The notes below the pieces were generated by a model. It had not been told where the DNA came from, made no database searches, and saw only the letters and a program-made list of their open reading frames with translations. From Pseudorhizobium pelagicum (GTDB lineage: Bacteria; Pseudomonadota; Alphaproteobacteria; Rhizobiales; Rhizobiaceae): DNA of 64,000 nucleotides. A program made the translations under genes and the position numbers. Positions 26,164-36,171 of this stretch are shown in pieces (the stretch's first letter is position 1; each line of letters starts with the position of its first letter). The stretch lies in assembly GCA_000722615.1 (NCBI GenBank), contig JOKI01000008.1, positions 93,335 to 157,334 of the forward strand, in the 5' to 3' direction.

Positions 26164-26847
26164 CTAGAAGTCGACGACCTTGCCGCCTTCGATCGTGACG
26201 CGCCGGTCCATGCGGGCCGCCAGATCGTGATTGTGGGTGGCGATCATCGCCGCCAGACCCGACTGCCGCACGAGCGCTTCGAGCGCATCGAAGACATAGG
26301 AAGCGGTCTTTGGGTCCAGGTTGCCGGTCGGCTCGTCGGCCAGAAGGACGCGCGGCGCATTGGCGACGGCGCGGGCAATTGCCACCCGCTGCTGCTCACC
26401 CCCGGAAAGCTCCGTGGGGCGATGATCGGCGCGGTGGCCGATGCGCATGTAGTCGAGAAGCTGAGCCGCACGCTCCTTCGCCTCTGCCTGTCCCAGGCCG
26501 GCGATGAGCTGGGGCATCATGATGTTTTCGAGTGCCGTGAACTCCGGCAGGAGATGGTGAAACTGGTAGACGAAGCCGATGTCGCTGCGGCGGATCGCCG
26601 TTCTCTCGTCATCGGACAAGCCGTTGCAGGACCGCCCGTTCACCACGACCTCGCCGCCATCGGGATGCTCCAGCAGACCGGCCAGATGCAGCAGGGTCGA
26701 CTTGCCCGTGCCGGAGGGCGCAACGAGAGCGACCGTCTCGCCGCTTCTCAGCTCGAAGTTGGCGTCTTTCAGGATCGAGAGCATCATCTCGCCCTCGCCG
26801 TAATGCCGTTCGATGGCCGTGAGCTGCAGAACCGTTTTGCTTACCAT
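26164..26847 (-). CDS. lolD: Lipoprotein-releasing ABC transporter ATP-binding protein LolD
   Basis: ATPase of the Lol system, which extracts lipoproteins from the inner membrane for transfer to the outer membrane. 227 residues from the ATG at 26847 ([20 protein letters not shown]). Walker A is [15 protein letters not shown], the signature [14 protein letters not shown] and Walker [14 protein letters not shown]-loop ATHNHDLA. The adjacent upstream permease (14-base gap) identifies it as LolD rather than another MacB-type ATPase. The frame is open farther upstream into the permease gene, but the family N-terminus begins here. Confidence 0.93.
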   Translation of the reverse strand: MVSKTVLQLTAIERHYGEGEMMLSILKDANFELRSGETVALVAPSGTGKSTLLHLAGLLEHPDGGEVVVNGRSCNGLSDDERTAIRRSDIGFVYQFHHLLPEFTALENIMMPQLIAGLGQAEAKERAAQLLDYMRIGHRADHRPTELSGGEQQRVAIARAVANAPRVLLADEPTGNLDPKTASYVFDALEALVRQSGLAAMIATHNHDLAARMDRRVTIEGGKVVDF

Positions 26848-26861
26848 GAAGATGGATAATC

Positions 26862-28166
26862 CTATTCGTAGCGGAGGGCCTGGACCGGGTCGAGCTTGGA
26901 GGCACGCCATGCGGGGAAGATCGTCGCCAGGAACGACAGCACCAGCGCCATCACCACGACCGTGAACGTCTCGCCGAAGCTCATCTCGGCCGGAAGCTGG
27001 CTCAGGAAATAAAGCTCGGGATCGAAGAGGACCGTGCCCGAAAGCCAGGAGAAGAACTGGCGGATCGATTCGATGTTGAGGCAGACGACGACACCAAGGA
27101 CCACGCCGGCAAAGGTGCCCACAGTGCCGATCGCAGCGCCCGTCATGAAGAAGATCCGCATGATGGCGCCGGAGCCGGCCCCCATCGTCCGCAGGATCGC
27201 GATATCGCTGCCCTTGTCCTTCACCAGCATGATCAGGCCGGAGATGATGTTGAGCGCCGCGACGAGCACGATCAGCGTCAGGATCATGAACATGACGTTG
27301 CGCTCCACCTGCAGTGCCGAGAAGAAGGTCTGGTTGCGCTGCCGCCAGTCGGTGACGTGGACCTGGCGTCCTGCCGCCGCCTCGACGAGGGGGCGCAGAC
27401 CGTCCACATTGTCCGGATCGTCGACAAAAAGCTCGATCGACTGCACGAGGCCGTCGGCGTTGAAATAGAGCTGCGCCTCCTCGAGCGGCATGTAGATGAT
27501 CGTGGCGTCGTATTCCGACATGCCGATCTCGAAGACCCCGGAGACCGGGTAGGCCTTCACGCGCGGGTTGACGCCCATCGGCGTGACATCGCCTTCCGGC
27601 GAAATCAGCGTGATGTCGTCGCCGGCGGTGATCCCGAGCGATGCAGCGAGCCGGGAGCCCACCAGCACGCCCTGCCCCGAGGCAAAGCCGACGATGTCTC
27701 CCTGGCGGATGTTGCCGGCGACCTGCGGCAGCTTCTCCAGGTCCTCGGCGCGGATGCCGCGCACCAAAGCGCCGGATCCGGCGCCGGCGCGGCCGGACGC
27801 CAGCGTCTGCCCTTCCACCAGCGGAAGCGCCATCTTGACGCCGGGCACGGCCTCGAACTTGACGGCCAGGTCAGCGTAGTCGGTGAGCGGGCCGTCGATC
27901 GGCTGGACGATCATGTGACCGTTGATGCCGAGGATCCGCGAGATCAGTTCGGTGCGGAAGCCGTTCATGACAGCCATGACGATGATCAGGGTCGCGACGC
28001 CCAGCATGATGCCGATGAACGAAAATCCGGCGATGACGGAAATGAAGGCTTCCTTGCGCCGGGACCTCAGGTAGCGCCATGCCACCATCCGCTCGAAGGC
28101 GGAAAATGGTGCGGCAGAGGGACCAAGGTCCATCTTTTCCGTCTGACGATCCGCTGCGCTTGCCAT
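26862..28166 (-). CDS. lolE: Lipoprotein-releasing ABC transporter permease (LolC/LolE)
   Basis: Inner-membrane permease of 434 residues with the MacB-like topology: one N-terminal membrane segment ([19 protein letters not shown]), a large periplasmic domain (about 70-290, including [20 protein letters not shown]) and three C-terminal segments ending in [20 protein letters not shown] and DPVQALRYE, the family C-terminal signature. Alphaproteobacteria have a single permease that forms a homodimer (LolF-like) with LolD, in place of separate LolC and LolE. GAGGAAA lies six bases before the ATG. It follows proS by 45 bases and precedes lolD by 14. Confidence 0.92.
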   Translation of the reverse strand: MASAADRQTEKMDLGPSAAPFSAFERMVAWRYLRSRRKEAFISVIAGFSFIGIMLGVATLIIVMAVMNGFRTELISRILGINGHMIVQPIDGPLTDYADLAVKFEAVPGVKMALPLVEGQTLASGRAGAGSGALVRGIRAEDLEKLPQVAGNIRQGDIVGFASGQGVLVGSRLAASLGITAGDDITLISPEGDVTPMGVNPRVKAYPVSGVFEIGMSEYDATIIYMPLEEAQLYFNADGLVQSIELFVDDPDNVDGLRPLVEAAAGRQVHVTDWRQRNQTFFSALQVERNVMFMILTLIVLVAALNIISGLIMLVKDKGSDIAILRTMGAGSGAIMRIFFMTGAAIGTVGTFAGVVLGVVVCLNIESIRQFFSWLSGTVLFDPELYFLSQLPAEMSFGETFTVVVMALVLSFLATIFPAWRASKLDPVQALRYE

Positions 28167-28211
28167 TGTCTTTCCTCAACCTGTTCTAACCGACCGCCCG
28201 AAGCTGCCGGC

Positions 28212-29534
28212 TCAGCCGGTGAGCTTGTTCATGGCGGCCTCGAGCGTCATGACCTCGCGTGCGCCGGTCTTGCGATCCTTGACCTCGACCTCGCCGCTGG
28301 CGGCGGAGCGCGGACCGACGATGACCTGCACCGGCACGCCGATGAGATCTGCCGTGGCGAACTTCGTGCCTGCGCGGTCGTCCGTGTCGTCGTACAGCAC
28401 GTCCTTGCCGGCCTTGCCCAGTCCCTCGTAAAGCTGGCCACACACGCTGTCGCAGGCGGTGTCACCCGGCTTCATGTTGATCAGCACGACATCGAAGGGC
28501 GCAACCGAAGCCGGCCAGATGATTCCGTTCTCGTCATGCGAGGCTTCGATGATGGCGGGAACAAGGCGTGTCGGGCCGATGCCGTAGGATCCCATGTGGA
28601 CAAGGTGTTCCTTGCCGTCCGGCCCCTGCACCTTGGCACCCATGGGCTCGGAGTATTTCGTGCCGAAGTAGAAGATGTGGCCGACTTCGATACCGCGTGC
28701 GGAGAGGCGGTCGCCTTGCGGAATCGCATCGAAGGCTGCCTCGTCGTGCATCTCCGATGTGGCGGCATAGACCGAGGTCCATTTGTCGAAGATCGCCTGC
28801 AGGCCGGCGACGTCGTCGAAATCCGTGTCGACGGAGGGAATGTCGAATTCGGTAAAGCTCTTGTGCGAGAACACTTCCGACTCGCCCGTGTCGGCGAGGA
28901 TGATGAATTCGTGGCTGTGGTTGCCACCGATCGGGCCGGTGTCGGCGCGCATCGGGATCGCCCGCACGCCCAGCCGCGCGAAGGTGCGCAGATAGGCGAC
29001 GAACATCTTGTTGTAGGAATGGATGGCGCCTTCCTTCGTCAGGTCGAAGGAATAGGCATCCTTCATCAGGAACTCGCGCGAGCGCATGGTGCCGAAGCGC
29101 GGGCGGATCTCGTCGCGGAACTTCAGCTGGATGTGGTAGAGATTGAGCGGAAGGTTCTTGTAGGACTTCACGTAGGAGCGGAAGATGTCGGTGACCATCT
29201 CCTCGTTGGTAGGACCGTACAGCATCGGCCGGTCCTGGCGGTCGGCGATGCGCAGCATCTCCTTGCCGTAGGCCTCGTAGCGCCCGCTTTCCTGCCAGAG
29301 CTCGGCCGACTGCAGCGTCGGCATCAGCAGCTCGATGGAACCGGCGCGGTTCTGCTCCTCGCGCACGATCGCATTGACCTTGTCGAGCACCCGCTTGCCG
29401 AGCGGCAGCCACGAGTAGATCCCCTGGCTCTGCTGGCGGATCATCCCGGCCCGCAACATCAGGCGATGGGAGACGATTTCGGCTTCCTTCGGGTTCTCCT
29501 TCAGGATGGGCAGGAAGTAGCGGGACAGACGCAT
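28212..29534 (-). CDS. proS: Prolyl-tRNA synthetase, short bacterial type
   Basis: Class II aminoacyl-tRNA synthetase that charges tRNA-Pro. 440 residues: the compact alphaproteobacterial form that lacks the roughly 180-residue editing insertion of Escherichia coli ProS. Motifs: [20 protein letters not shown] start, [20 protein letters not shown] (motif 1), [19 protein letters not shown] and [15 protein letters not shown] (motif 2 region), [16 protein letters not shown] (motif 3), and the C-terminal anticodon-binding domain ([23 protein letters not shown]). It heads the proS-lolE-lolD run. A perfect TTGACA lies at 29729-29734 on the minus strand but lacks a clear -10. Confidence 0.95.
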   Translation of the reverse strand: MRLSRYFLPILKENPKEAEIVSHRLMLRAGMIRQQSQGIYSWLPLGKRVLDKVNAIVREEQNRAGSIELLMPTLQSAELWQESGRYEAYGKEMLRIADRQDRPMLYGPTNEEMVTDIFRSYVKSYKNLPLNLYHIQLKFRDEIRPRFGTMRSREFLMKDAYSFDLTKEGAIHSYNKMFVAYLRTFARLGVRAIPMRADTGPIGGNHSHEFIILADTGESEVFSHKSFTEFDIPSVDTDFDDVAGLQAIFDKWTSVYAATSEMHDEAAFDAIPQGDRLSARGIEVGHIFYFGTKYSEPMGAKVQGPDGKEHLVHMGSYGIGPTRLVPAIIEASHDENGIIWPASVAPFDVVLINMKPGDTACDSVCGQLYEGLGKAGKDVLYDDTDDRAGTKFATADLIGVPVQVIVGPRSAASGEVEVKDRKTGAREVMTLEAAMNKLTG

Positions 29535-29800
29535 GGATTTTTCCGGATTTTTCGAGAATTCTCTGGCGGGAATCGGCCGTTTTCAAGCTGGCATTGGCAG
29601 CAGCGTCATAGCCGTTTCGGAGAAAGATGGAAACCCGCCTCAGGAAGGCGCACATCGTCCCGCGGTCGCCGGGGCGGCACCCAGATCAGACGAACAAGGC
29701 GAAATTTGTGACAGGCCTGCGACATTTTTGTCAACCGCAAAATTATCGCGGGAGTGTAACAAAAATACAAAAAACCAAGTGACAGGGCTTAATCTTTAGG

Positions 29801-29956
29801 CTAGGTTTAGCCCATAAAAGAGGCAAGGAGATCAAATCCTTGCTGATCGCGGTCAAGTCTTGGGAGGATCAGATCTTAGGCGCGCTCGTCGCAGCCCCGG
29901 CAACGGTTAAGGATCACGCGAAACTGGAACAAGGCCTCACGGCCTTGTTTTTTTTT
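29801..29956 (+). ncRNA. Small RNA, probable alpha-r9 (Smr9C) family
   Basis: A plus-strand transcription unit with no credible protein lies between divergent proS and the DUF1467 gene. A promoter-like pair, GTGAC at 29780-29784 and CTAGGT at 29801-29806 (17 apart), gives a start near 29813. A strong terminator ends it: ACAAGGCC (29929-29936) and GGCCTTGT (29941-29948), loop TCAC, then nine T residues. The predicted RNA is about 143 bases. I recall that the alpha-r9 sRNA of Sinorhizobium meliloti (Smr9C, about 150 bases) sits between proS and this same small membrane gene; position and size agree, sequence identity was not checked. Another hairpin, GCAAGGA with TCCTTGC, lies at 29823-29845. 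Confidence 0.65.
29925..29956 (+). terminator. Terminator of the alpha-r9-like small RNA
   Basis: Perfect eight-base stem ACAAGGCC/GGCCTTGT with a TCAC loop, followed directly by a run of nine T residues. This is the clearest intrinsic terminator in the window. Confidence 0.85.
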
Positions 29957-29984
29957 GGCTTACCGGCGCCCCGCTCCCTGGCAA

Positions 29985-30254
29985 TCAGCGAAACTCGGGA
30001 ACGATCCGCGGCAGGCTTGCAAGGCTGATGCCAAAATAGCTGGAGACGGCAAACCAGACCCCGTAAATGACAGCCGATACGAGCGTGGTGAGGATCAGGA
30101 CCCGGCCCATGCGCATGCGCGCCGGCGCGCTGCCGACCGTTCCCAGCGTCACGTCTCCCTCGTCGTCCTGGGACCGCATGCCAAGCGGCAGCACGGCAAA
30201 GAGCGTGATCCACCAGATGATGAAATAAACCGCGAAGATGGGTAGGAACGACAT
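29985..30254 (-). CDS. DUF1467 family small membrane protein
   Basis: 89-residue protein with two membrane segments: FLPIFAVYFIIWWITLFAVL at the N-terminus and LILTTLVSAVIYGVWFAVSS toward the C-terminus, joined by a short loop with LPLGMRSQDDEGDV. This is the DUF1467 family, typical of alphaproteobacteria; function unknown. The start at 30254 is chosen because AGGAAG is seven bases upstream and the sequence begins MSFLPIF as in the family. It is the last gene of the nuo-birA-rnj-mce run, 78 bases after mce. Confidence 0.85.
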   Translation of the reverse strand: MSFLPIFAVYFIIWWITLFAVLPLGMRSQDDEGDVTLGTVGSAPARMRMGRVLILTTLVSAVIYGVWFAVSSYFGISLASLPRIVPEFR

Positions 30255-30332
30255 TCTGAACTTCCTGCTGGGCTTGCAGCGCTTATAGCGACATCCGTCG
30301 CTGCGTACAAACCCGGCCATAGAGGCGGACTG

Positions 30333-30737
30333 TCACACCTCCTCCAGCTCCACCAGCGTGCCGGCCATGTCCTTGGGGTGCAGGAAGAGCACCGGCTTCC
30401 CATGGGCGCCGGTTTTCGGGGTGCCGTCACCCAGGATCCTCATTCCGGCCAGCTGCAGCTGATCGCGTGCTGCAAGGATGTCGGCCACCTCGTAGCAGAT
30501 GTGGTGCATGCCGCCGGAGGGGTTCTTCTCCAGGAAAGCCGCAAGCGGCGACCCCTCCCCCAGCGGCTCCAGGAGCTCCACCTTGGTGTTTTCCAGCTCG
30601 ACGAAAACCACCGTCACGCCATGCTCCGGCAGAGCCTGCGGCTGCGAAACCCGCGCATTCAGAAGGTCGCGATAGGTTGCCGTCGCCTGTGCCAGATCCG
30701 GCACGGCGATGGCGATATGGTTCACGCGTCCCAGCAT
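30333..30737 (-). CDS. mce: Methylmalonyl-CoA epimerase
   Basis: Interconverts (R)- and (S)-methylmalonyl-CoA in the propionyl-CoA-to-succinyl-CoA route. 134 residues, the usual length, of the glyoxalase/vicinal-oxygen-chelate fold. Seen: MLGRVNHIAIAVPDLAQATA, PEHGVTVVFVELENTKVELL, GGMHHICYEV (metal-binding His) and PVLFLHPKDMAGTLVELEE (metal-binding Glu). The start is the ATG at 30737; translation upstream reads into the rnj end without similarity. It follows rnj by 13 bases. Propionate-type metabolism has no obvious link to the neighbouring complex I genes; the arrangement is conserved in rhizobia. Confidence 0.93.
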   Translation of the reverse strand: MLGRVNHIAIAVPDLAQATATYRDLLNARVSQPQALPEHGVTVVFVELENTKVELLEPLGEGSPLAAFLEKNPSGGMHHICYEVADILAARDQLQLAGMRILGDGTPKTGAHGKPVLFLHPKDMAGTLVELEEV

Positions 30738-30750
30738 GCGCGGCCCTCCG

Positions 30751-32418
30751 CTAGACCTTGTTGAGGAAGACGGTGACGATCGGCTTCTTGCCCCAGGCCT
30801 CATTGGCTGCCGAGCGCACGGCCCGGCGAACCGCCTCCCGCAGCATCCCCAGATCCTTGCGGCGTGCGCGGGGAATGCTCTCGACGGCGTTCAGCACGGC
30901 GTCATAGAGCGTGTCCTCCATCTCCTCGCCCTCGTGATCGAGCTCCGGCAGGCCGATGGCCGAGATGTCGGGATCGCCCAGGAAGTCGAAGCGGCTGTCG
31001 AGCAGCACGCCGACGGAAACATGGCCGACATAGGAGAGCTTGCGGCGATCGTCGATCCCCATCTCCTTGAGGTCGCCGATCAGCTTGCCGTCCTTGAAGA
31101 CGCGGCCGTGGGGGGCATCACCGATGACTTCGGCAGGACCCGGCGCGAGACGCAGGATGTTGCCGTTGCGGACCTTCGGAATGGACGCGATGCCGGCCTG
31201 TGCACCGAGTTCGGCCTGCGCCGTCAGATGCGCAGCTTCGCCATGGACCGGCACGAGGATCTGCGGGCGCGTCCACTCGTACATCCGCAGGAGTTCGTTG
31301 CGACGGGGATGGCCCGACACATGCACGAGCGCCTCGCGGTCGGTGACGATGTGAATGCCCTGCTCGATCAGGGCGTTCTTGATCTCGATGATGGGCTTCT
31401 CGTTGCCGGGAATGGTCCGCGACGAGAAGACGACCGTGTCGCCGGTTGCAAAGGCGACGTTTCGCATCTCGTCCCGCGAGATCTTCGCCAGCGCTGCCCG
31501 CGGCTCTCCCTGGCTGCCGGTCAGGATGACGACGACCTTGTCGCGCGGGATATAGCCGAACTCCTCCTCGGCGAGGAAGGGAGCGATGCCTTCCATCAGA
31601 CCGACATCGCGGGCGACGCCGACCACCCGCTTCATGGAGCTCCCCAGCAGCAGGGTCTGCCGGCCAGCGGCATGGGCGGCCTGCGCGATCGAACGGATGC
31701 GTCCTACGTTGGAGGAGAAGGTGGTAATGGCCACCCTGCCCTCGGCACTCTCGATGATCTTGCGCAGCCCTTCCGAGACTTCCTCTTCCGAAGGCGAGAC
31801 CCCATCGCGCTCGGCGTTGGTGGAATCGCACATCAGCGCCAGCACACCCTCGTCCCCGACGGCGCGGAACCGCGCCTCGTCGGTGAACGGTCCAAGCGAC
31901 GGCGCATCGTCGATCTTCCAGTCGCCGGTGTGCACGATATTGCCGAGCGGCGTCCGGATCACCAGCGACATCGGCTCGGGGATAGAGTGGTTGACGCCGA
32001 TTGCCTCCACCTCGAACGGACCGACGTTGATGCGGTCGCCGGCCTTGAAGGGCGTGATCGGGATCTCCGGCCGATTTCCTTCGTAGGCGCGCTTGGCTTC
32101 CAGCATCCCGGCGGTGAAGCCTGAGGCGTAGACGGGCACGTTCAGTCCGGGCCAGAGGTCGTTCAGGGCGCCGTAATGGTCCTCATGGGCATGGGTAATG
32201 ATGATGCCCTTCAGGTTCTTGCGCTCGTTGGCGAGGAAGCGGATGTCTGGCAACACCAGATCGACACCCGGCAGGTCCGGACCGGGGAACGTCACACCGC
32301 AGTCGACCATGATCCACTGGCGCTTGCCTGGTACTCCGTAGCCATAGAGGGCGAGGTTCATGCCGATTTCGCCCACCCCACCGAGGGGGAGGAACACCAG
32401 TTCTTCTTGCTTGGCCAT
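30751..32418 (-). CDS. rnj: Ribonuclease J
   Basis: Metallo-beta-lactamase/beta-CASP nuclease with 5'-3' exo- and endonuclease activity; in Sinorhizobium it works in rRNA and mRNA processing. 555 residues starting MAKQEELVFLPLGGVGEIGM. Catalytic motif HAHEDHYGALNDLW, further metal ligands in VNHSIPEPM and HTGDWKID, beta-CASP motifs TTFSSNVGRI, LTGSQGEPRAAL and HVSGHPRRNELL, and a C-terminal domain. The frame is open 18 codons upstream, but the family start fits the ATG at 32418. It is seven bases after birA. Confidence 0.94.
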   Translation of the reverse strand: MAKQEELVFLPLGGVGEIGMNLALYGYGVPGKRQWIMVDCGVTFPGPDLPGVDLVLPDIRFLANERKNLKGIIITHAHEDHYGALNDLWPGLNVPVYASGFTAGMLEAKRAYEGNRPEIPITPFKAGDRINVGPFEVEAIGVNHSIPEPMSLVIRTPLGNIVHTGDWKIDDAPSLGPFTDEARFRAVGDEGVLALMCDSTNAERDGVSPSEEEVSEGLRKIIESAEGRVAITTFSSNVGRIRSIAQAAHAAGRQTLLLGSSMKRVVGVARDVGLMEGIAPFLAEEEFGYIPRDKVVVILTGSQGEPRAALAKISRDEMRNVAFATGDTVVFSSRTIPGNEKPIIEIKNALIEQGIHIVTDREALVHVSGHPRRNELLRMYEWTRPQILVPVHGEAAHLTAQAELGAQAGIASIPKVRNGNILRLAPGPAEVIGDAPHGRVFKDGKLIGDLKEMGIDDRRKLSYVGHVSVGVLLDSRFDFLGDPDISAIGLPELDHEGEEMEDTLYDAVLNAVESIPRARRKDLGMLREAVRRAVRSAANEAWGKKPIVTVFLNKV

Positions 32419-32425
32419 AATGTCT

Positions 32426-33196
32426 TTATTCCGTTCTTTCAAAGAATACATCACCGGCGGCAATGGGCACAATCTGCCCGCCGCCCAAATTCAGCATCAG
32501 CAGGCCGTCGGCCGCTATGCCATCGAAACGTCCCGTGAGAGATCTGTCGGGAAGGTTCACGGTTATCTTTTCGCCGACGCCGCAGGCCACATTGAGCCAG
32601 CGGCGGGTGATATCCGAGATCCCTCGACCTTCGTCCCAAATCTTAATTACAACCGCCATCTCTCTGAAAAGATGGGCGAACAACTCATCTGCCGTGATAA
32701 AACACCCGTGTTCCTCCAAGCGCGTCACGGCATAGGGTGCCGTTTCGGGCTTGTGGCGGATGTTGATCCCGATGCCGATCACCAGAGCATGTCTGCCGTC
32801 CGGCAGCCCCTCGCCCTCGATCAGAATCCCGCAGGTCTTCTTCCGTCCGATGAGAATATCGTTCGGCCATTTCACCTCGACCGGCTCGGCGTCGCGCGGC
32901 ATCACCGCGGAAACGGCAGCCTGCAGGCCGACAGCGACGGCCAGAGGAAGGGACGCGATCCGGTCCATGGGAGCGGGATTTATCAGCAACAGAGAGGCAT
33001 ATAGGTTGCCGGGCTCGGACGTCCAGACTCGGCCGCGTCTGCCACGACCGCTCGTCTGGCGAGTTGCGGTGATCCAGAGGTTGCCCGGATCACCCGCCCT
33101 GGCCCGCTCAAGGCATTCCGTGTTGGTGGAGCCTACGTCCTGCAGGGCTTCGTGGCGGAACGCTTCCAGGCAAAAGCGTTCCCCGTTTTCAGACAT
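32426..33196 (-). CDS. birA: Biotin-[acetyl-CoA-carboxylase] ligase
   Basis: Attaches biotin to carboxylase carrier domains. 256 residues, catalytic domain only: there is no N-terminal helix-turn-helix, so it is a ligase and not a repressor (biotin genes in rhizobia are controlled by BioR instead). Motifs: DVGSTNTECLERA, the biotin/ATP loop GRGRRGRVWTSEPGNLYASL, VKWPNDILIGRKKTCGILIE and a C-terminal SH3-like domain (LTGRFDGIAADGLLMLNL). It begins three bases after nuoN, so it is surely on the nuo transcript. Confidence 0.93.
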   Translation of the reverse strand: MSENGERFCLEAFRHEALQDVGSTNTECLERARAGDPGNLWITATRQTSGRGRRGRVWTSEPGNLYASLLLINPAPMDRIASLPLAVAVGLQAAVSAVMPRDAEPVEVKWPNDILIGRKKTCGILIEGEGLPDGRHALVIGIGINIRHKPETAPYAVTRLEEHGCFITADELFAHLFREMAVVIKIWDEGRGISDITRRWLNVACGVGEKITVNLPDRSLTGRFDGIAADGLLMLNLGGGQIVPIAAGDVFFERTE

Positions 33197-33198
33197 GC

Positions 33199-34641
33199 TC
33201 AGAAGAAGGACGCGGCAGCAGCATTCGCCGCGGAGCCGACCGGTCCACCAAAGATCACATAGGCGGTGACGAACAGACCCGAAAGACCGAACACCAGACG
33301 CAGTTCTCCGGGGACGCGGGCAAACTCGCCCGTGGCCTCATCGAACCACATCAGCTTGACGATGCGCAGGTAATAGTAGGCGCCGACGACGGAGGACAGC
33401 ACGCCGATGACGGCAAGGGCGTAGAGTTCGGCCTCGATGGCGGCGATGAAGACGAAGTACTTGGCAAAGAAGCCCGCGAGCGGCGGAATGCCGGCCATGG
33501 AGAACATCAGTGCCGTAAGCACCACCGCCATGAAAGGCTTCGTCGAGGCAAGGCCTGCAAGGTCATCGACGTTCTCGACGTTGTCACCTTCCTTGCGGCG
33601 CATCGCCATGATGCAGGCGAAGGTGCCGAGCGTCATGACCATGTAGATGAGCATGTAGAGAATGACGCCGGAAACACCGGTTTCCGTTCCGGCGGCGAGC
33701 CCTACCAGGGCAAAGCCCATGTGGCCGATGGAGGAATAGGCCATCAGCCGCTTGATGTTGCGCTGACCGATCGCGGCGAACGAACCGAGCAGCATGGAGG
33801 CGATCGACACGAAGACGAGGATCTGCTGCCAGTCGGCGACGAGCGGCAGGAAGGCGTCGGACACGATGCGCACGAGGATCGCCATGGCGGCAACCTTCGG
33901 GCCGGCGGCGAAGAAGGCGGTCACAGGGGTCGGCGCGCCTTCGTAGACGTCCGGCGTCCACATGTGGAACGGCACGGCGGAAATCTTGAAGCAGAGACCG
34001 GCCAGCACGAAGACGAGGCCGAAGACCACGCCGAGCGAGCGCGTCTCGGAGGCCAGAACCAGAGCAATGCCGTCAAAGCCGGTATTGCCGGTGAAACCGT
34101 AGATCAGCGACATGCCGTAGAGCAGCATGCCCGACGACAGCGAGCCGAGCACGAAATACTTGAGGCCGGATTCCGTGGAGCGAAGGCTGTCGCGGTTGAT
34201 CGCCGCGACGACGTAGAGCGACAGCGACATCAGTTCGAGACCGAGGTAGAGCGCCAGCAGGTCGTTTGCGGAAATCAGGAGCATCATGCCGAGCGTGGCG
34301 ATCACCAGCAGAACCGGGAACTCGAAACGGTCGAGCTGCTCGGAACGGGCGTGGCCGACGGTCATGATCATGGCCGTCACCGAGCCGATCAGGGCCACAG
34401 CCTTCATGAACCGCGTGAAGGGATCCAGGACGAAGGCGCCGCCGAAGGCTACGCCCTCGCCCGGCACGAGGACCAGCCAGAGGCCGGACGCGATGATCAG
34501 GGCAACGGCCAGACCGGTCACGGTCGGGGCCGATCGTTCACCGGAAAAGACCCCGATCATCAGTAGCGCGAGCGCTCCCACGGCCAGGATGATCTCCGGC
34601 ATGGCGAGCTGCAGGCTTGCGAGGAATAGTTCAGAGGTCAT
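33199..34641 (-). CDS. nuoN: NADH-quinone oxidoreductase subunit N
   Basis: Antiporter-like membrane subunit of respiratory complex I, one of three (L, M, N) in the proton-pumping arm. 480 residues with about fourteen hydrophobic segments. Seen: [20 protein letters not shown] with its conserved glutamate, [17 protein letters not shown] with the conserved lysine, [20 protein letters not shown] and [18 protein letters not shown]. These lysine, glutamate and histidine positions line the proton channel. Last of the nuo genes; nuoM ends 18 bases upstream. Confidence 0.96.
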   Translation of the reverse strand: MTSELFLASLQLAMPEIILAVGALALLMIGVFSGERSAPTVTGLAVALIIASGLWLVLVPGEGVAFGGAFVLDPFTRFMKAVALIGSVTAMIMTVGHARSEQLDRFEFPVLLVIATLGMMLLISANDLLALYLGLELMSLSLYVVAAINRDSLRSTESGLKYFVLGSLSSGMLLYGMSLIYGFTGNTGFDGIALVLASETRSLGVVFGLVFVLAGLCFKISAVPFHMWTPDVYEGAPTPVTAFFAAGPKVAAMAILVRIVSDAFLPLVADWQQILVFVSIASMLLGSFAAIGQRNIKRLMAYSSIGHMGFALVGLAAGTETGVSGVILYMLIYMVMTLGTFACIMAMRRKEGDNVENVDDLAGLASTKPFMAVVLTALMFSMAGIPPLAGFFAKYFVFIAAIEAELYALAVIGVLSSVVGAYYYLRIVKLMWFDEATGEFARVPGELRLVFGLSGLFVTAYVIFGGPVGSAANAAAASFF

Positions 34642-34659
34642 GTCCTGTCGTGTCCTGTC

Positions 34660-36171
34660 TCAATGCACCGTGAGTGCAAGATCTTGCGCTGCCTGCAGGG
34701 CCGCGGCGTAGTTGTTGACGAGCAGATCCACCGAGGCAGCCGTCGCATCGAAGATCGGGGCCGGATAGACGCCGTAGAAAATGGTCAGGGCGACCAGCGG
34801 ATAGAGGATGAGCTTTTCACGGCCGGTGAGGTCGAGCAGGCCCTTGAGGCTTTCCTTCTCCAGCGCACCCCAGATCACCCGGCGATAGAGCCAGAGAGCG
34901 TAGGATGCCGACAGGATGACACCGGTTGCGGCGAAGAGTGCAACCCAGGTGTTGACCTGGAAGACACCGACGATCGTCAGGAATTCTCCGACGAAGCCGG
35001 AGGTCCCGGGAAGACCGACATTGGCCATGGTGAAGACCATGAAGGCCACCGCATACTTCGGCATGTTGTTGACGAGGCCGCCATAGGCGGAAATCTCGCG
35101 GGTGTGGAGCCGGTCATAGATGACGCCGACGCAGAGGAAGAGCGCGCCGGAGACGATGCCGTGCGACAGCATCTGGAAGATCGCGCCCTGCACGCCCTGC
35201 ATGTTGGCCGCGAAGATACCCATGGTCACATAGCCCATGTGGGCGACCGAGGAATAGGCGATCAGCTTCTTGATGTCGTCCTGCATCATCGCCACCAGCG
35301 AGGTGTAGATGATGGCGAGAACCGAGAGCGTGAAGACGAAGGGCGCGAAGTAGTCGGACGCCAGCGGGAACATGGCCAGCGAAATCCGGATGAACCCGTA
35401 GCCGCCAAGCTTCAGCATGACGCCGGCCAGAATGACGGAGCCTGCGGTCGGGGCCTGGACGTGCGCGTCGGGAAGCCAGGTGTGGACAGGCCACATCGGC
35501 ATCTTGACGGCGAAGGCGGCAAAGCAGGCAAGCCACAGCCAGGTCTGCATGCCCGCCGGGAAATTGAAGCGGAGCAGTTCGGGGATGTCGGTCGTCCCGG
35601 CCTGCCAGTACATGGCCATGATGGCGAGCATCATCAGAACCGAGCCGGCGAGCGTATAGAGGAAGAACTTGTAGCTCGCGTAGACGCGGTCCTTGCCACC
35701 CCAGACGCCGATGATGACGAACATCGGGATCAGTGTCGCCTCGAAGAACACGTAGAAGAGAACGATGTCGAGCGCGACGAAGACGCCGACCATAACCACT
35801 TCCAGAAGCAGGAAGGCGATCATGTATTCCTTGAGGCGCGTCTGAACCGAATGCCAGCTGGCCAGGATGCAGAACGGCATCAGGAAGGTCGTCAGGATGA
35901 CGAACAGCATGGAGATGCCGTCGACGCCGAGATGATAGGAGATCCCCGTGCCGAGCCAGGCATGCTTCTCGACCATCTGGAAGCCCGGGTTCGAATTGTC
36001 GAAACCGATCCAGATGAACAGCGACACGATGAACGTGAAGACCGTCGTCAGAAGCGAGACGTTGAGGATGTTGCGTCGGCCGTAGGCGCTGTCTTCACGG
36101 GTGAGGAGAAGAAGCAGCACGCCGACGAGCGGCAGGAAGGTGACCGTCGAGAGAATTGGCCAGTCGGTCAT
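34660..36171 (-). CDS. nuoM: NADH-quinone oxidoreductase subunit M
   Basis: Antiporter-like proton-pumping subunit of complex I, 503 residues, about fourteen membrane segments. Seen: [40 protein letters not shown] with the key glutamate, [18 protein letters not shown] with the key lysine, [20 protein letters not shown] and [16 protein letters not shown]. Its ATG overlaps the last base of the nuoL stop, so the two are translationally coupled. Length and motifs are normal. Confidence 0.96.
   Translation of the reverse strand: MTDWPILSTVTFLPLVGVLLLLLTREDSAYGRRNILNVSLLTTVFTFIVSLFIWIGFDNSNPGFQMVEKHAWLGTGISYHLGVDGISMLFVILTTFLMPFCILASWHSVQTRLKEYMIAFLLLEVVMVGVFVALDIVLFYVFFEATLIPMFVIIGVWGGKDRVYASYKFFLYTLAGSVLMMLAIMAMYWQAGTTDIPELLRFNFPAGMQTWLWLACFAAFAVKMPMWPVHTWLPDAHVQAPTAGSVILAGVMLKLGGYGFIRISLAMFPLASDYFAPFVFTLSVLAIIYTSLVAMMQDDIKKLIAYSSVAHMGYVTMGIFAANMQGVQGAIFQMLSHGIVSGALFLCVGVIYDRLHTREISAYGGLVNNMPKYAVAFMVFTMANVGLPGTSGFVGEFLTIVGVFQVNTWVALFAATGVILSASYALWLYRRVIWGALEKESLKGLLDLTGREKLILYPLVALTIFYGVYPAPIFDATAASVDLLVNNYAAALQAAQDLALTVH

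Noticed and set aside
29840..30028. 62-codon frame from a TTG near 29.84 kb
   Set aside because: It passes through a strong intrinsic terminator (producing a run of phenylalanines); the small-RNA explanation is better.
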